NCBI GenBank assembly: GCA_031769625.1
Contig: JAUIMM010000115.1
Coordinates: 12,756,501 to 12,820,500, forward strand
Reading direction: 5' to 3'
DNA from: Taudactylus pleione
Taxonomy: Eukaryota > Chordata > Amphibia > Anura > Myobatrachidae
DNA length: 64,000 bases
In this document: positions 41,629-54,075 of the stretch, in pieces
Layout of the letters: each line of letters opens with the position of its first letter
How positions within the stretch are numbered: the first letter of the stretch is position 1
The notes under the pieces: generated by a model
What the model was told of the DNA's origin: nothing
Seen by the model: only the letters and a program-made list of their open reading frames with translations
Databases searched by the model: none
Position numbers and translations under genes: made by a program

Positions 41629-42172
41629 GGGCCTGATTCAGACCCACTCGCGAGCACTGCCGCTTTCAAGTGGGTCGATGTTGGCCCACTGCGCATGATG
41701 GAGGCGGCTTCGTCGTGCGCATGTGCGAGACCCGGATAGCGACAGGCAAGCCGTCGCTCTGGGTCTTGCTACAAAGGGGGCGTGCTGTCGATGCTGAGTG
41801 ACAGCACACCCCCTTTGGAGGGCATGCTGGGGGCGTGGCTGCCCAGACTGAGGCGTTCCCATGGGAATGCCTACAGTCTGGGGCCGGACCCACTGACATC
41901 ACAAGTGATGTCAGTGGGAGTGCTTTCAACTCTGATAGAGCCGAAAGCACTCTAGGGCTTGCGGCAACGAGACCCTACCACAAGGGTCTCGTCGCAAACC
42001 CGATGGTTGCAATCGTCTTGACCATCGCGACCATCTTCCTGGCCGCTCGCTATAGCTGTGGGTGGTCACCCACAGCTATACGAGTGGCCAGGAGGCTGCT
42101 CTAAAAATTAAGAGGGACGGCCCTGATTCAGAGCAAGCGCTCTGTCAGATCGTCCAGCTCTGAATCAGGGCC
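41629..42172 (+). mobile_element. chained-hairpin element, copy H5 (subfamily 2)
   Basis: 544 bp. Left GGGCCTGATTCAGACCC, right GAATCAGGGCC, with TCA on both sides (41626-41628, 42173-42175), a perfect 3-bp duplication. The hairpin chain follows H4: GCTTGCGGCAACGAGACCC with partner GGGTCTCGTCGCAA, and GATGGTTGCAATCGTC-type. Two stems have their own paired versions (CAGACTG / CAGTCTG and AGTGCTTTC / GAAAGCACT). Several stem mismatches look like CpG decay. It interrupts the hAT element. Confidence 0.85.
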
Positions 42173-42175
42173 TCA

Positions 42176-42640
42176 GCGCACCAGAGTGAAACATTATGAC
42201 ATCTGGTCAAGCTTAAAAATACTACCCACATATATTGACACCTCTACGGTGACACCTTCTTATAATAAACTACAAATTTTATGAGGAAGACAAATACAAC
42301 AAACAGAGACAGTCATGGTGGATTCCAGTGGGGATGAGCTAATATTGTGTAATGATGATATTAGCAACAGTGATGAGGATAATGAAATCTTCCAAATGTG
42401 AGTATGAGTAGCACTGTAAGCCTTAAACCCTTTGTTAGCTTGGTTTGATCAAACCACCAAAATGTCTTCTTTTGCAAGGGCCCAAACAAACCAAGCACTT
42501 CAGCCTCAAAAGTGTCAGTCCCTGTCAGTGAAGTGCTTGGTTTTACACTGTGCATGTCCTTTTTAATATATAACATAAGGGTGGGTAGGAGAGCCCAAGG
42601 ACATTTCCATCGTGCACCACTTTTCATTATGGGTCTTGCT
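42176..42640 (+). pseudogene. hAT transposase C-terminal tail
   Basis: MTSGQA then, in frames that drift, ILPTYIDTSTVTPSYNK and VDSSGDELILCNDDISNSDE, an acidic tail like that of the element at 650. Beyond it, GAGAGCCCAAGGACATTTCC is the reverse of the GGAAGTGTCCTTGGGCCCTC segment at 1110-1130, confirming kinship. Confidence 0.6.
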
Positions 42641-43110
42641 CACCTTGCTGTATTCGTGTAAAGACTACTAATCTGTTACTTCATCTCCATTTACTTGTAC
42701 TGGCCTAAGGCCTGTGAGTTGCTGTTTGGAGAAGTGTGTTGGTAATATATTATATTCTTTCCTACTAGGCTTTTACGTTTAGGCTATTAGTTCTTGATTA
42801 ATGAAAACATTCTATAGGGTAGTAGCATTTATTAATCTGCCATTGCTGTGCCACTATGTTTCATAGATGTGCTGTAGTCTTTTAAAATGTGATGTGTATG
42901 TGCTGCTGCTCTGTCGCTTAGTTAATCCAATCAGTTTGCTCCAGCCTTCGGCAAATATTGGTAAAAACAATTTTATGACCTGCGAGGTGGTCAAAGTTTA
43001 CTGGAAAGTAATATGTTTGAGGTTAATATACTGTAGGGACAAAAACAGGACAACAATACATGATTTTAGCTGTTTATGGATATACTTAAAACCTGGACTG
43101 TTACGGTGAC

Positions 43111-43590
43111 TTGAGGACAGACTTTGGGAAACCCTGCCTTAAACAATGGTCACTACTAAATGTATGGCGACTCAAACACAGGCGTGTCATGACTGTTTTG
43201 GGGTTGTGTCTGCGTGTGCAAATTCGTACTCAGTGGTTAAGGCTCTGGTGGATTGTTTCTGACGGACATTCTGAGCGATCATACGGTTGCTCAGAACATT
43301 GATGCTGTGGACGATGTGCGACCGTTGGTGCATCTGTGTACGCAAGCGGGTGGACTTGAGATGCCGCTAGTGGACATCTCCATACAAATCCCAATAGCTG
43401 CATCATTTGCATATTTTTGCCCACCGGCTGCATATGGGATCACAGCTGCGCATGCATTAGCATCTACCTCTAAATCAATCCTTTAGTTCTCAAGGCAGGA
43501 CTGAGGTCAGCTTCCCAAGCCAATGCCTGTGCAAATTTGGGGGGAGGCTCCAGGGGTAGTATGGTGTGGTAATAAAAAGGAGATAAAGGA
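43111..43590. other. no gene; possible MITE interior
   Basis: GCATCTGTGTACGCAAGCGG and CGGCTGCATATGGGATCACA resemble the interior of the repeat at 7766, but no ends are visible. Frames on both strands are short. Confidence 0.35.
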
Positions 43591-44240
43591 CCTGATTCTG
43601 AATGCAAGTTATTACACAGCTGGGAACACAGCTGCTATTGCAGATGCGACTTGGTCTTTTGCCGAAGTGAGACTGTGGGGTCTATTTACTAAGCAGTGTT
43701 AGGAAACAGAGTGAAAAGTGATAATAAAGTGATAAGGTACCAGCCAATCAGCTCCCAACTGTCATATTTCAAACACAGCCTGTGAGATGGCAGTTAGGAG
43801 CGGATTGGCTGGCACCTTATCACTTTTCACTCTGTCTTCTAACACTGCTTAGTAATTAGACCCCTGTGTCTTTATGCTAATGCTGTGGCCAATGGTATTT
43901 GTACAGAGATGCCCACGAGCTGTGGCGCTAATCTGCTTCTGTATAAGACGCACCATCAGTCACACCTGCGAAACTTCCACCAGCCCTATGGCAAGTGCAG
44001 TTTTTCCATCTGACCATAGCATCCATAGATTGCAGCTGTGTATCTGTGAACTCAGCTACTTACTAACACGCCTGCAACACTCCCTATATCACGTCCACTG
44101 AGCGGACCATATATGCGTGCCCTAATAACCACCTCCCAGTCACCACCCAGGAACCCCCATCACTTTTCTGCCACATTTCTGATACTGTCTGACCCGATCG
44201 CAACAGCACCTTTGTGTGTACACTATAATGCATGCAAACA
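43591..44240. mobile_element. GATTC-type MITE interrupted by another MITE
   Basis: Starts GGACCTGATTCTGAATGCAAG. The sequence resumes after the nested element at 43865. The right end is not clear. Related to 7766 and 44999 by its start. Confidence 0.5.
43677..43864. mobile_element. 188-bp palindromic MITE (GGGGTCTATTTACTAAG)
   Basis: Near-identical to 13323-13499. Ends GGGGTCTATTTACTAAGCAG and CTGCTTAGTAATTAGACCCC. CTGTG-type sequence overlaps both edges. An 11-bp AGTGATAATAA-type internal duplication makes it longer than the 13323 copy. Confidence 0.85.
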
Positions 44241-45091
44241 AGACGTTTTCATACATTTTCACACATGCAAATAATCACTCAACTACGTGAACATCTGCAT
44301 TGCGAGCGGATTGTGCGCAACTCAAAATCAAGACCAACATTTTGTCATTTTCAAATTGCTATTGCAATAACAAATTCACAGTTACTAAAACTAAAATGGA
44401 AACAGAGTTTAGGCTCTTTTATTTTAATTTAATGACCTCCTAATATAGAACATATATTTAAACCATAACTACCAGACTTTGTAAATAAATATAAATACTG
44501 TAGGAGCCATCCAATATATTATATCTAAAGTAAAGTCAGCAAAGATGGTTTCTGAGTTTATCTGTCATAAATTCTGAAATTGTGACTTTTGTCAGTATGT
44601 GTTTATGTGTGGCTCAGCTATTTCTCTTTATACTAACTGGTCATTAGCTCCCACACAAAAACTTTATGCTGCAAGCTGCTAGCCAATTCTAAATTGCGAT
44701 CATAAATTTTGAATTAAATTATATTATTATACATTAGTGTTCATTCACATTATGCAAGAAAAATGATATAATAGGCATGAATAGAATAAGTGACTAAACT
44801 ACTGTACATGCATGATGAATGATGCATTATAAAATATGACTAAGCACATCTAGGTGTATCTTCACTATTTGGAATGTGTTTATAATGTGGATATGTAATT
44901 CGGTTAACAATAATAACTTTTGAAGTATCATTATTATAGTTCCTTTCCGCATGTAAGCATAAAGTACATTTAGAAAGATAAATAAAAACACTTTGGGCCT
45001 GATTCAACAAAGATCGCAATTGTATTGTCTTGAGGGAGATGTTTCTGCTTACAGATGTCTAGATATATATGGTAAAAGGAAAAAATATATA
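44241..45091. other. AT-rich, no gene; bare MITE end at 44999
   Basis: Strongly AT-rich. GGGCCTGATTCAACAAAGATC at about 44997-45017 matches a MITE terminus but its partner is missing. Confidence 0.45.
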
Positions 45092-45266
45092 GGGGTAAAT
45101 TGCTAAGATGGGAGTTCTATTTAAGAAGTGATGTTGCCCATAGCAACCAATCAGATTCTACTTCTCACTTATCTAGCACATTCTAGAAGATACTACCTGG
45201 AATCTGATTGGTTGCTATGGGCAACATCACTTCTTAATAGAACTCCCATCTTAGTAAATTTAGCCC
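45092..45266. mobile_element. ~175-bp perfect-palindrome MITE
   Basis: Arms GGGTAAATTGCTAAGATGGG plus AAGTGATGTTGCCCATAGCA pair with TTGCTATGGGCAACATCACT and CCCATCTTAGTAAATTTAGC. The centre is a short AT segment near 45177. A hairpin-forming, non-coding element of a type I associate with amphibian genomes. Confidence 0.85.
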
Positions 45267-46300
45267 ATAGTGTACACTGTAATAGAGTAATGGGAGGTTA
45301 CTTGTATTATACAGTACTTATACTCTAGTGGTAATATGGGTGCATTACATATTCCACTGAGAAAGCAAACCATATTCTATTTAATAAGTCACCAGCACTA
45401 TAGTAAATATACCCCCTAGTCGGAGCCAACCTCTCCCATCCTGTCACAATTAAAAGTTGCCTAATTCTCCTTAATCTAAGATTGCTTATGATTACTCTGC
45501 TGATGCCACGGCCTGGAGACTTTATTGACTACACTCTTTTTCAATATATAAAAAAAGAGGTAGTGATAATTACTATGTGCTAATCTCTGAGAGATGGTTC
45601 ACACAATATATGTATCAAGAAATAGTATATTTATTAAACATAAAGTGTCACAGTGCACAGCCTTATGTAAACATGTGTAAAGTGCAATTATAAAAAGAAA
45701 TGTATAAAGTGCAGAGCTTATACCACACCATATAACAATGTGTTAATCAATCTCTAAACATCTAAAAAATCATGAATAAAAATGAAAAGAACATGAGATA
45801 ACATTACATGTATATAGGATCCTCCTTGCTCATACCATAAGGGGCTGGTGGTGTGTCCATCAATAGGGTATTCAGATGCAGTCACAAAGATAGGCAGTTC
45901 TGGAACACACCACCTCGCACTTGATAAAGGATTGATTGGATCCGAAACGCTTTGTGCTGAATGCCGTGCTGAGGATACTGGATGCCCCAAATTGGCAGCA
46001 ACACGCTTGTGTTTCCAATGCCCCTACCTGTCTCCACCCCTCAAACCGGCTGCAGACTGTCAATTGTCCAGTGTCTGCAGCCGCACTGTGACCTCCATCG
46101 CAGGACCATCTTCACACATGCGCAGTTCGGCTAATGCACATTGCACACAGCAAAGAATATTGGCCACTGGTGACCAAATCAAAACAGTGTCTACTTCTAA
46201 ATCAGCCCCTTACACATTACATGGATCACAAATAAGAGAGGAATGGTTTAGGCTTGCCTGCATGGTAAATCCAGATGGAACGCAGATGGTTTTATGATAA
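45267..46300. other. unassigned; Penelope-end-like motif at 45920
   Basis: From 45541 an AT-rich stretch leads to GCACTTGATAAAGGATTGAT and TTGGATCCGAAACGC (45918-45951): a CTGATGA-like word, a GGAT / ATCC stem and GAAAC, a decayed hammerhead-like layout. The following 350 bp (to 46300) may be the same repeat. No coding domain found. Confidence 0.4.
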
Positions 46301-47407
46301 CATATTTTTTTACTTAGCAAGGGCAATTCAACTTCGGACCCAGTTCTCTAGGGCGTGTCTTAAAAATGTATCAGGCACCTGCAAGTAGAGGGGCCTGGCC
46401 CAATGCTAATCAACACTCAGGCCCTCCTTGTAACCTTTAATTGTGAGTACCATGGTAATATAATAATTTTGTTTGTTGTATGCACTGAAACTTGCGTTGC
46501 CACAATTCTATTACTGTACTTACCAGCCAAAGCCCCGTGGCTTGTAAAATCCCCCCTCTGATACTCAAGCAGGTCAATAAGATCACAGGCTTTAAATGGA
46601 ATAGGACTTCAGATTGCAAGGCATTTAGTAGGTTAAAGGGGTTATCCACTTTTACCATCATCTTTATGTCCTGCTCCTCTCATATTGCAAATAGGAGCAA
46701 ATCACTGAGTGATAAGAGATGGAATCTACTGTATAGAGGGAGCCCAAGGCTACCATTGCACTGGTAACCACTGGCTACCATTGCACTGGTAGCTTATCGT
46801 AAAAAGTTTTAAACATAGCTTCTCTGCTACACTTTTTTACATTTATCACATTTTTAAACCTTAACAGGAGTTGCAAAGCTCTGTTGGCTGCAAATCTTAT
46901 ATACTGAAGAGGATAGGGAGAGACAATATGAAAGCTTTGAGAAATAGTTATTCAAATTAACTTAATAAACATGGCAGACATGTTTTAAACACATTTTAAA
47001 TGAGATATGAAGTCGTTGGCAGTTACCTTAAGCAAATGCTTACATTGCAGAGCTGGTGTATCTAGAGGTTTGAAGTTGTAAGCAACGTCAGTCAGTGTAG
47101 TGAGAAATTACTGTGGGCTGCTGGCAAAATGTCACCACTGGCTGTGTCTATATTGGATAATACAAATGTCAAAAGCAGGGCTGGCAGATGAACAAATTCA
47201 CAGTGATTTAGGTGTGCTTGTATAGAGTATACAACAAGTATTGGCAAGCAGAATAAACACATCAAGAATTCCCGAGGCTTGGCAGCTTTTATAACTTATA
47301 AGATTTGTTTTTTTATTATTTACAGATAATATAAAATACATAATAGCAGGATTAAGGAGCTATTACTATGTTAGTGACATCATTTATTACAGACAAAGGC
47401 CAACTAT
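46301..47407. other. no gene seen
   Basis: Unique-looking AT-moderate DNA. A short direct repeat TACCATTGCACTGGTA occurs twice near 46751-46792. Confidence 0.4.
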
Positions 47408-48273
47408 GGGCCGAATTTAGGTGAAAAGTCCGGTTTTGCCTCATTCGCCTGTTTGGACGCAATGTTTTTCCATCCGCGTCCCCACATTTCACCCGATTCA
47501 TTTCCAAAACAGGCAAAAACGCAGATAGGCGGATGTAGTGAATAGGGAAACTAGCGGAAAGGACAGCAAATTTTAGGGAAATCAGTCTGTACCTCATAAA
47601 AAGCCTAAGTGACCCTGTGAATCAATATAGAAGAGTATTAATAGCCCTAATGAAAGTATTTAGTGATCTAATATTGAGTCAAAGGGCTGTTATACACATG
47701 TTTGGATAAGTGTGGAAAAATTATATAAAGCAATGTTTTTTTTTAGAAAAATAAGTAACGTAGTTAAATTTGGGGTACATGTAAATGGGTACTAGTATAT
47801 TTTGGTGTCTCTAAAGTGAAGATTTAAAAAAATCTAAAAAATACACCTGCTGCAGCCACCTGCAATCCTAAAAATTCCTGTGTCAACTTTATAGACCCCC
47901 AAAATACAAGCCCACTACTTTTTACCCATGTTCCCATACTTTTTAAATTTTCGCCCCAAAAATTACATGTCTTTTTTGGAGTGAATTAAGATAATTTTTA
48001 AATTTTTCTTGCTTAATTAGTCATTAGGGAGGTGTGTCCAAATGGTTCTGAACCAAGTCCCCACATTTGTACCCCAAAATATGGATTTTTGCACTTCTTT
48101 TCTCCTGCATTTTGCTGGAGAAACCATTTCACCTGTTTTTGCCAATGAAGTTTTCACCTAAGCGAAACAACCTGGAACTGAATAGGGCAATACTTCGGAA
48201 ACAGACGAAAACCGTGCATCAGCGAAAACTTTTCGCCGATCATGGCTTTTCACCTCTAATTGAATTCAGCCCT
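47408..48273. mobile_element. ~866-bp MITE with GGGCCGAATTTAGGTG / AATTGAATTCAGCCC ends
   Basis: The ends and inner words (GTGAAAAGTCCGG, GGGAAATCAGTCTG, CGAAAACTTTTCGCCGATC) resemble the element at 37813, so this is a relative without the 1.46-kb insert. Middle part AT-rich, non-coding. Confidence 0.65.
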
Positions 48274-49800
48274 TAATCTGATAATGCATGTTTGGACGCA
48301 GCTGATGGGTGTAAATATACTAATGCTGCAGGAGGCGTCTTGTGTTAATAGATACCCCCTGCATGCTTGTGTGATCAGCTGCTACAATCTGAGGATGCAA
48401 CGTTGAATCACTAATAAGAACATTGGCCATCTGAGCAACCCTCAGGTTACTTAGAAAGACTCTCTCACATCTGTAGCCATGGCCAGTATCTGCATTGGAA
48501 GAAGTAGACACTGGCCTCGGCACTCCCAGAAACTGAGGGCAACACGCCCCTGTTTTCAGGAACGCTGCCCGGCACCAACCTCTCCTGTCCCCAAATGGCC
48601 GCAGCCTGTCAATCAAGCTGTGGCTTAGGGGGCACTGAATGCAACAATGAAGGACCTGTTCTGCTCATGAGCAGGATGGGTCATGTGGAACGCAATCCCC
48701 TTACCATCTGAGTTGTACACAAACCATTTTATTGATGCACTTTTATTTTTAAATTGTTATATATTTTTACCTCCATTGGATTTTACTTTTATCTGGTTTA
48801 TACTTTTATCTTTATTTACATTTACTGTGTTTTGACACCAGTACTCTTGTATGGTTTCTATCATTATTTGGAAGGATTGACAAATTCTTCAGTAGTACTA
48901 CTTGGCTGCCGAACCACCGTGAATCAGTTTGTGTTTATACACTGACCCTTAAAAGAAGAAGGCCGAAACGCATCAGAGACACCGCATACTTGAACTTAGA
49001 CTTTGCAGTTATGCTCCCTGCACGGTGCAGGAAGAGTGTCCACCAACTTGCTACATCAGCAATATCGCATAACTTTGCTACCACCGGCAGCGACACATGA
49101 CCAGCTTACAAAGACTCCACAAGCTCATGGAGTGACTATTATTACCTAAGCACCAGACTTCTGGGACAGCACCGCATACCCCATACCCACGGCAGCAGTA
49201 GCATCCCAGCATACTACTCCAGCTGAGACTGCACGGGCTTGTACAGTCACATAAGCTGCCACCCACCCAGGTAGACGAGAGCAGGGCTTAAACATCACAC
49301 AGCCGGATCTTACTAAAACACTCCTAGGTAAGCTTATTTTTCTCTAGTGCGGGACGCTGCATCTTAGAGGGTGCCCCAGCACAGTTACATCCCACGCACA
49401 CTCGGTAATAAGTCTGTAGACCATAGGTCCAGCAGGGGATATGTACTGGTCAAGACCGGATTTTTAGGAGCCCCCTCAAATGGTCTACTTACTTCTTCAC
49501 CGAGCCAAACTACCATCCAGACCACTGCAGGGATCAGTCCTAGACTGCACTGGAGCAGTCTGCATTCCTGGACATTAGTTTATAGCATCTATTTGACCAG
49601 CCTTGAGAAGAACTGTGTCTACTCCATTAAAGAGGTTTTTGGTCCTACACATGAGTGTTTGCCTCTCCTTTGATTCATTCACATTTTCCGCACTAGATAC
49701 ATTCCAGGTACATACCATCAGCACCATCAACCACACCATCCATCCACCCAAAACACTCCTACACCATCCCTCTAAATTGGGCATCGACCCCTAACCTGCA
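48274..49800. other. unassigned interspersed repeats
   Basis: 48290-48640 resembles a MITE interior with CpG-poor foldbacks (CTGCAGGAGGCGTC, GATACCCCCTGCATGC). 48720-49690 has a Penelope-end flavour: CACTGACCCTTAAAAGAAG, then AAGGCCGAAACGCATCAG near 48968, then a CA-rich region ending GTCTACTCCATTAAAGAGG. No coding domain recognised. Confidence 0.35.
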
Positions 49801-51944
49801 CAAACATCAGACCTAAGCACATGCGATACCCCTATATTTCTGTTGAACTACAGTAGGAACGGACACCCCTACTTCACAGTGCCACACTCATCGACTCACT
49901 CCCATCTACCCCCGTTCTTCTCCGCCCCCTCCCTTTCCTGTCCCATTCCCCCATCCCAGTTCTCACCACCACACATTTTACCACACCTATGAAGTGCAGC
50001 TCTCCTCCAAATATTTCAGTACTATTTTATATACCTATTAGCCAGCCCTCTGGCCTTTTCCTGCTTTACAACTTGTCATAGAGGTTTTGAAGGAAAGAGT
50101 AAGGGGCTATTTTTCTGGGCGCACAAAGAAAAATTGATAACATATAAAATATTACTTTTATTTCATAATATAATAAAATCACCCCAATTCAGGGGGATTA
50201 CACAGTGAAAAATAAAGGGTTAAAAAGATGTTATTATACAAAACATATATGTTGTGTGAAAAAAACGATATTCCAAATAATGTGAATAAACACAATTAAA
50301 AAAAGAGAAAATCAGGTCCACTAATGAATTGTTGATAATATAGGGTAATGCCGTATATCCAGATGGAATCAAATTATATTGATAATACGTAATGAAAAAG
50401 CTACGGTGAAGACAAGATCACAATAAATTTTATTCCTTACCTCAAAATTTACTGAATATTGGCTTCTAATTATTGTCTATTCAACCAGTGGAGTCTAATT
50501 TAATCCTAAACTCCACAATAGATTATAACTGCATATAATGTGGAGCGGCCCAGTGAATTCAGTTATAACTAATGGGGAAAGCAAATTTATTGGGGGTATA
50601 TAGTTATTAACTCATCACAGATATTAATATTAACAGAACCACATGTTAGTATTTCTGCATTAACATAATCAATATTGAGAGATTTAATTAAATAGCCCTC
50701 AGAAATATAGGGAATTTGATACTTTGTCTGTTATCTCCCAGTAAGGTGCATATGTGCATAGTCTTCTTTCATTGTTAGTTTTGCAACATAATAAAAAATG
50801 TTGCAAAATTATTGCTAGTACAGAGTGGTTACTAATCAGTGGCAACAGTATCCTTTGACTGCTGCCAGCATGTGCTAATAACCAGGCAGAAGTTTATTAT
50901 AATTCAAGCTTTATTTTAAACATAGAAATACTGCAGCTGATCACAAAGTTTAGCAGTTATTAGGTATTAATATTATAGCCCTAGTTGATATAAGGGTATA
51001 TAAGGGACACTTCCCAATTATTATTATACTCTAAGATAATCAAATGTATATTAGCATCTGTCCTCAATTTCATTACAGCATATGTGTGTTGACACAATGT
51101 AAATATCATGTATGGCGAATATTGATTATTTTGGTTTGTGCGGATATTTCCCTTTTCTTTTACTATTGTATTCATGTAAACTGTAAGTAACAGAAGCCTA
51201 CCTATTAGATCCAGAGTACATCGAATCCTTTAGAGCTCATAGAAGAGTAGTCCATTTAAACAAACCTATATCACATTTAGTTAAATATATGAAATTGGCA
51301 TAAAAAGCTAAATAAACCATATATATACAGCTTGCTACCAACAGAAAGCTATTCTCATAGCCCGGTCACTTTGCAGTTAAAACTACAGATTTCTTTATAC
51401 TAAGCCGTTAACGTTACAATTGGTGATAATAATTGGATACTACAAAATTGTTATTTTTTTTGAGGACTGCAGATTACACATCATAACAAAACTGCATTAC
51501 CAACCCATTTTTTTTTAATACATAAAAAGAATAGGATCTATAATGTATGTCAGTGCCAGTCTGTTGTCTTTGAGGCAGTCTTTCCTCATATGTGTCCATA
51601 TTTCACTAAGAGGTACCAAAGCTCCTGACAGCATTAGTAATATGCAGCTATGATAAAATTATGGATTGCTCTATGCGTTCTATTTTAGCTATTAGACATT
51701 AAATATATAACATTTACCTCTATCAAACATGCTCTATATTCATAGACTAAATAAATATGGTAACATATTTGTTTGCCGGGTAAAATAATTACTCCATTAT
51801 TGAAAATAAAGCACATAGACATTTTGTACAGGAGTTTATTTGGTGGAATATGCTTACTAGACAGGCTCAAACTATCCATTAAAGTTACGAGGGGATACAG
51901 TAAATACACAAGTGAGAAAAACATGAGAAACAGAGAAAATTATA
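49801..51944. other. long AT-rich stretch without gene
   Basis: Over 2 kb of AT-rich DNA. Frames up to 79 codons have no motif. Nothing recognised on either strand. Confidence 0.45.
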
Positions 51945-52550
51945 TAAGCTCTCTATTGCTGATATACTCCGCACACTCAGCCACACTCCATGCCGTAACT
52001 TAACACTATAATAACAACATGGACACAGGAATTCCCAGTGAAAATGGTCAGCTTTTTTATTTCTAATATAACCTATTTTATTCAAACTTTTATTTAAACT
52101 ATCAAATTTAATCAAGCTAGAAAATAAAATATGGTGACGGGGATGTGAATGACCTAGCGGAAGCACAATTAAAATATAACATATAAATAACATGGAAAAT
52201 AACAAACCCGGTCCCAAATAGCCCACCAAGTGATAAACATAGGGTCCAGCTGCCCATCCTTATGGAACAACTCGTAAGGGCCAGGGGCCTCCTGCCCAAC
52301 CTTATGGGGACTAAACCAAATTAACAGAGGCCATATGCCCCACGCTAACAACTTGGGAAGCCACCCATGCAGCTGGAAAGGACAGGACCCACCTGGACCA
52401 GTGGTGTCCCATGTGGCCCTTGAACTTGCCCTCACACCATCTCCGCTGCATGGGCAAAAAAACAGGAAAAGAAAACTAACTCAAGAAGCAAACTTGAAAC
52501 CTAAGGCTGTTCAGAACCAGGCCACCCCTAAAAAACAGCCAACACCAACA
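51945..52550 (-). repeat. direct repeat R1 of Ngaro-like element
   Basis: About 600 bp matching R2 (52800-54030, excluding the inserted MITE). Shared words include CAGCCACACTCC, ACTTAACACTATAATAACAA, ATGGGGATGTGAATGACC-type and CCACCCATGCAGCTG. R1 and R2 lie in the same orientation downstream of the RT and hydrolase coding parts, as expected for the split direct repeats of Ngaro-type DIRS elements. Confidence 0.7.
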
Positions 52551-52799
52551 AACAACAAATCAAACCATAGGTGGGAGGGTGGTCAATCCAGGAAAAAGAG
52601 AGACTACTTCCCAAGCCCACCACAGCTAGAAACTTTAAGACCCAACCCCCATAGCTTGATCCCTCAAAACTTTGGCTAGCAACCAACTCTGCCTCTCCCC
52701 CTTAACTAACTAACTAACCCTTTGTGTCCCTGAATCTGCGGAGTGTCAGACTAGAGGTTTATGACACTGCTGTCATATAAAATGTCCTCCCTGTTCTTA
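52551..52799. other. unique spacer between R1 and R2
   Basis: About 250 bp not shared by the two repeats. In a B1-A2-B2 layout this would be A2. A TTAACTAACTAACTAACCC run lies near 52703. Confidence 0.5.
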
Positions 52800-54030
52800 A
52801 ATTCTCTATTTCTGTCACACTTCGCACATTCAGCCACACTCCGGACCTCATTCAGAGTCGGTCGAAGCGGCCGTATGGGAAAAGGGGCCAGATATGCAAA
52901 TGATTCCCTTGCAAGTTGCGGCCCTAGGTTCGGATCGTTAGCTGGCCGACCAAGGTGAGGAAGCGGTCGGAATTCAAAACAATACGCCCCCTTCTCGTAC
53001 GCATTGCACGTCATCTCCGGGCATATAAGGATTAATCGAGACCATCGGGAACCATCGGAACTGGTCGTAGAGCTTAAGGTTGACCATACCCTCTCTTAAG
53101 CTCTACGATCATGTCAGTGTAAAAACCTCCCATGTCACATGTGCCATGACGCTACTTTGTTAATTATGCACTCCCATAAACCGTATGCACTCCCATAAAA
53201 CGCTGTTCGCATAATTAGGCACGCCTGCGTTCGGATCTCCACTCCCCTGTTTTCAAGCACCTTCCCCTGTTACCACCCACAACGCCTCAATCTGTCACTG
53301 AAACTACCAACCTGGCTGTGTTCAAGGAGAGAGAAATTTCTAATCGTAGCGGCTAGTTTGCGCACACGCATTGCGAATTTTACGCATGCGCAGTATAGCA
53401 AACATCGGTGGCGTACGACTGTGCGGCCACTTCAACCGACTCTGAATGAGGTCCTACATACCTTAACTTAACACTATAATAACAACACGGACACAGGAAT
53501 TGCCAGTGAAAAGGGTCAGCCTTTTTATTTCTAATCTAATCTATTTATTTTAACTTTTATTTAAACTATCAAACTTAATAAAGCTAGAAAATATAATATG
53601 GTGGAGGGGATGTGAATGACCTAGCAGAAGCACAATTAAAATATATCATATAAATAACATGGAAAATAACAAACCCAGGCCCAAACAGCCACCCAACTAA
53701 TACGCATAGGATCCACCTGCCCCTACTTAACGCACAACTCGTAAGAGTCAGGGGCCTCCTGCTCAACATTACGGGGACTAATCCAAATTAACAGAGGCCA
53801 TCTGTCCCATGCTTACAACTTGGGAAGCCACCCATGCAGCTGTGAAGGACAGGACCCACCTGGATCGGTGGTGTCCCATGCAGCCCTTGAACTCACCCTC
53901 ACACCAACCCCACTGCATGGGCAACAACCCAGGGAAAACAAATTAACTCAAGAACCGAACTTAAAACCTGAAGCCGTTCACAACCAAGCCAAACAAGTCC
54001 AGTCCACAGCTACCACCATACCTAATAAAC
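52800..54030 (-). repeat. direct repeat R2, split by a MITE
   Basis: The R2 start (52800-52842) and continuation (53455-54030) are separated by a 612-bp MITE. Similarity to R1 resumes at once on both sides. Confidence 0.75.
52843..53454 (-). mobile_element. 612-bp MITE with GGACCTCATTCAGAG ends (family 2)
   Basis: Left GGACCTCATTCAGAGTCGG, right CCGACTCTGAATGAGGTCC, a perfect 19-bp inverted end. TCC and TAC at the flanks differ by one base from a 3-bp duplication. The interior on the minus strand shares GTGGGTGGTAACAGGGGAAG and GAACGCAGGCGTGCC with 28388-28985. Confidence 0.85.
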
Positions 54031-54075
54031 AACATACAAAAACCTAAAGCTCCCTGAGCTCCCTAACTAAATCTC

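Larger units (their letters stand above)
35691..43110 (+). mobile_element. old hAT element broken by four nested insertions
   Basis: Pieces of a plus-strand BED-finger hAT transposase appear in order: a serine-rich segment at 35700-35790, an acidic segment at 37230-37420, a BED finger at 37480-37625, a catalytic region at 40880-41285, and an acidic C-terminal tail at 42315-42400. A terminal region at about 42970-43095 matches the inner part of the elements at 650 and 14055 in reverse. MITEs at 36833, 37813, 40522 and 41629 interrupt it. Unassigned DNA fills 35850-36740 (a duplicated GATCATACGG word near 36208 and 36371) and 39770-40520. Confidence 0.65.

Noticed and set aside
52335..52679. 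114-codon plus-strand frame and its counterpart at 53820
   Set aside because: They lie in the direct repeats R1/R2, on the strand opposite the Ngaro-like genes. The two copies do not keep the same frame throughout.
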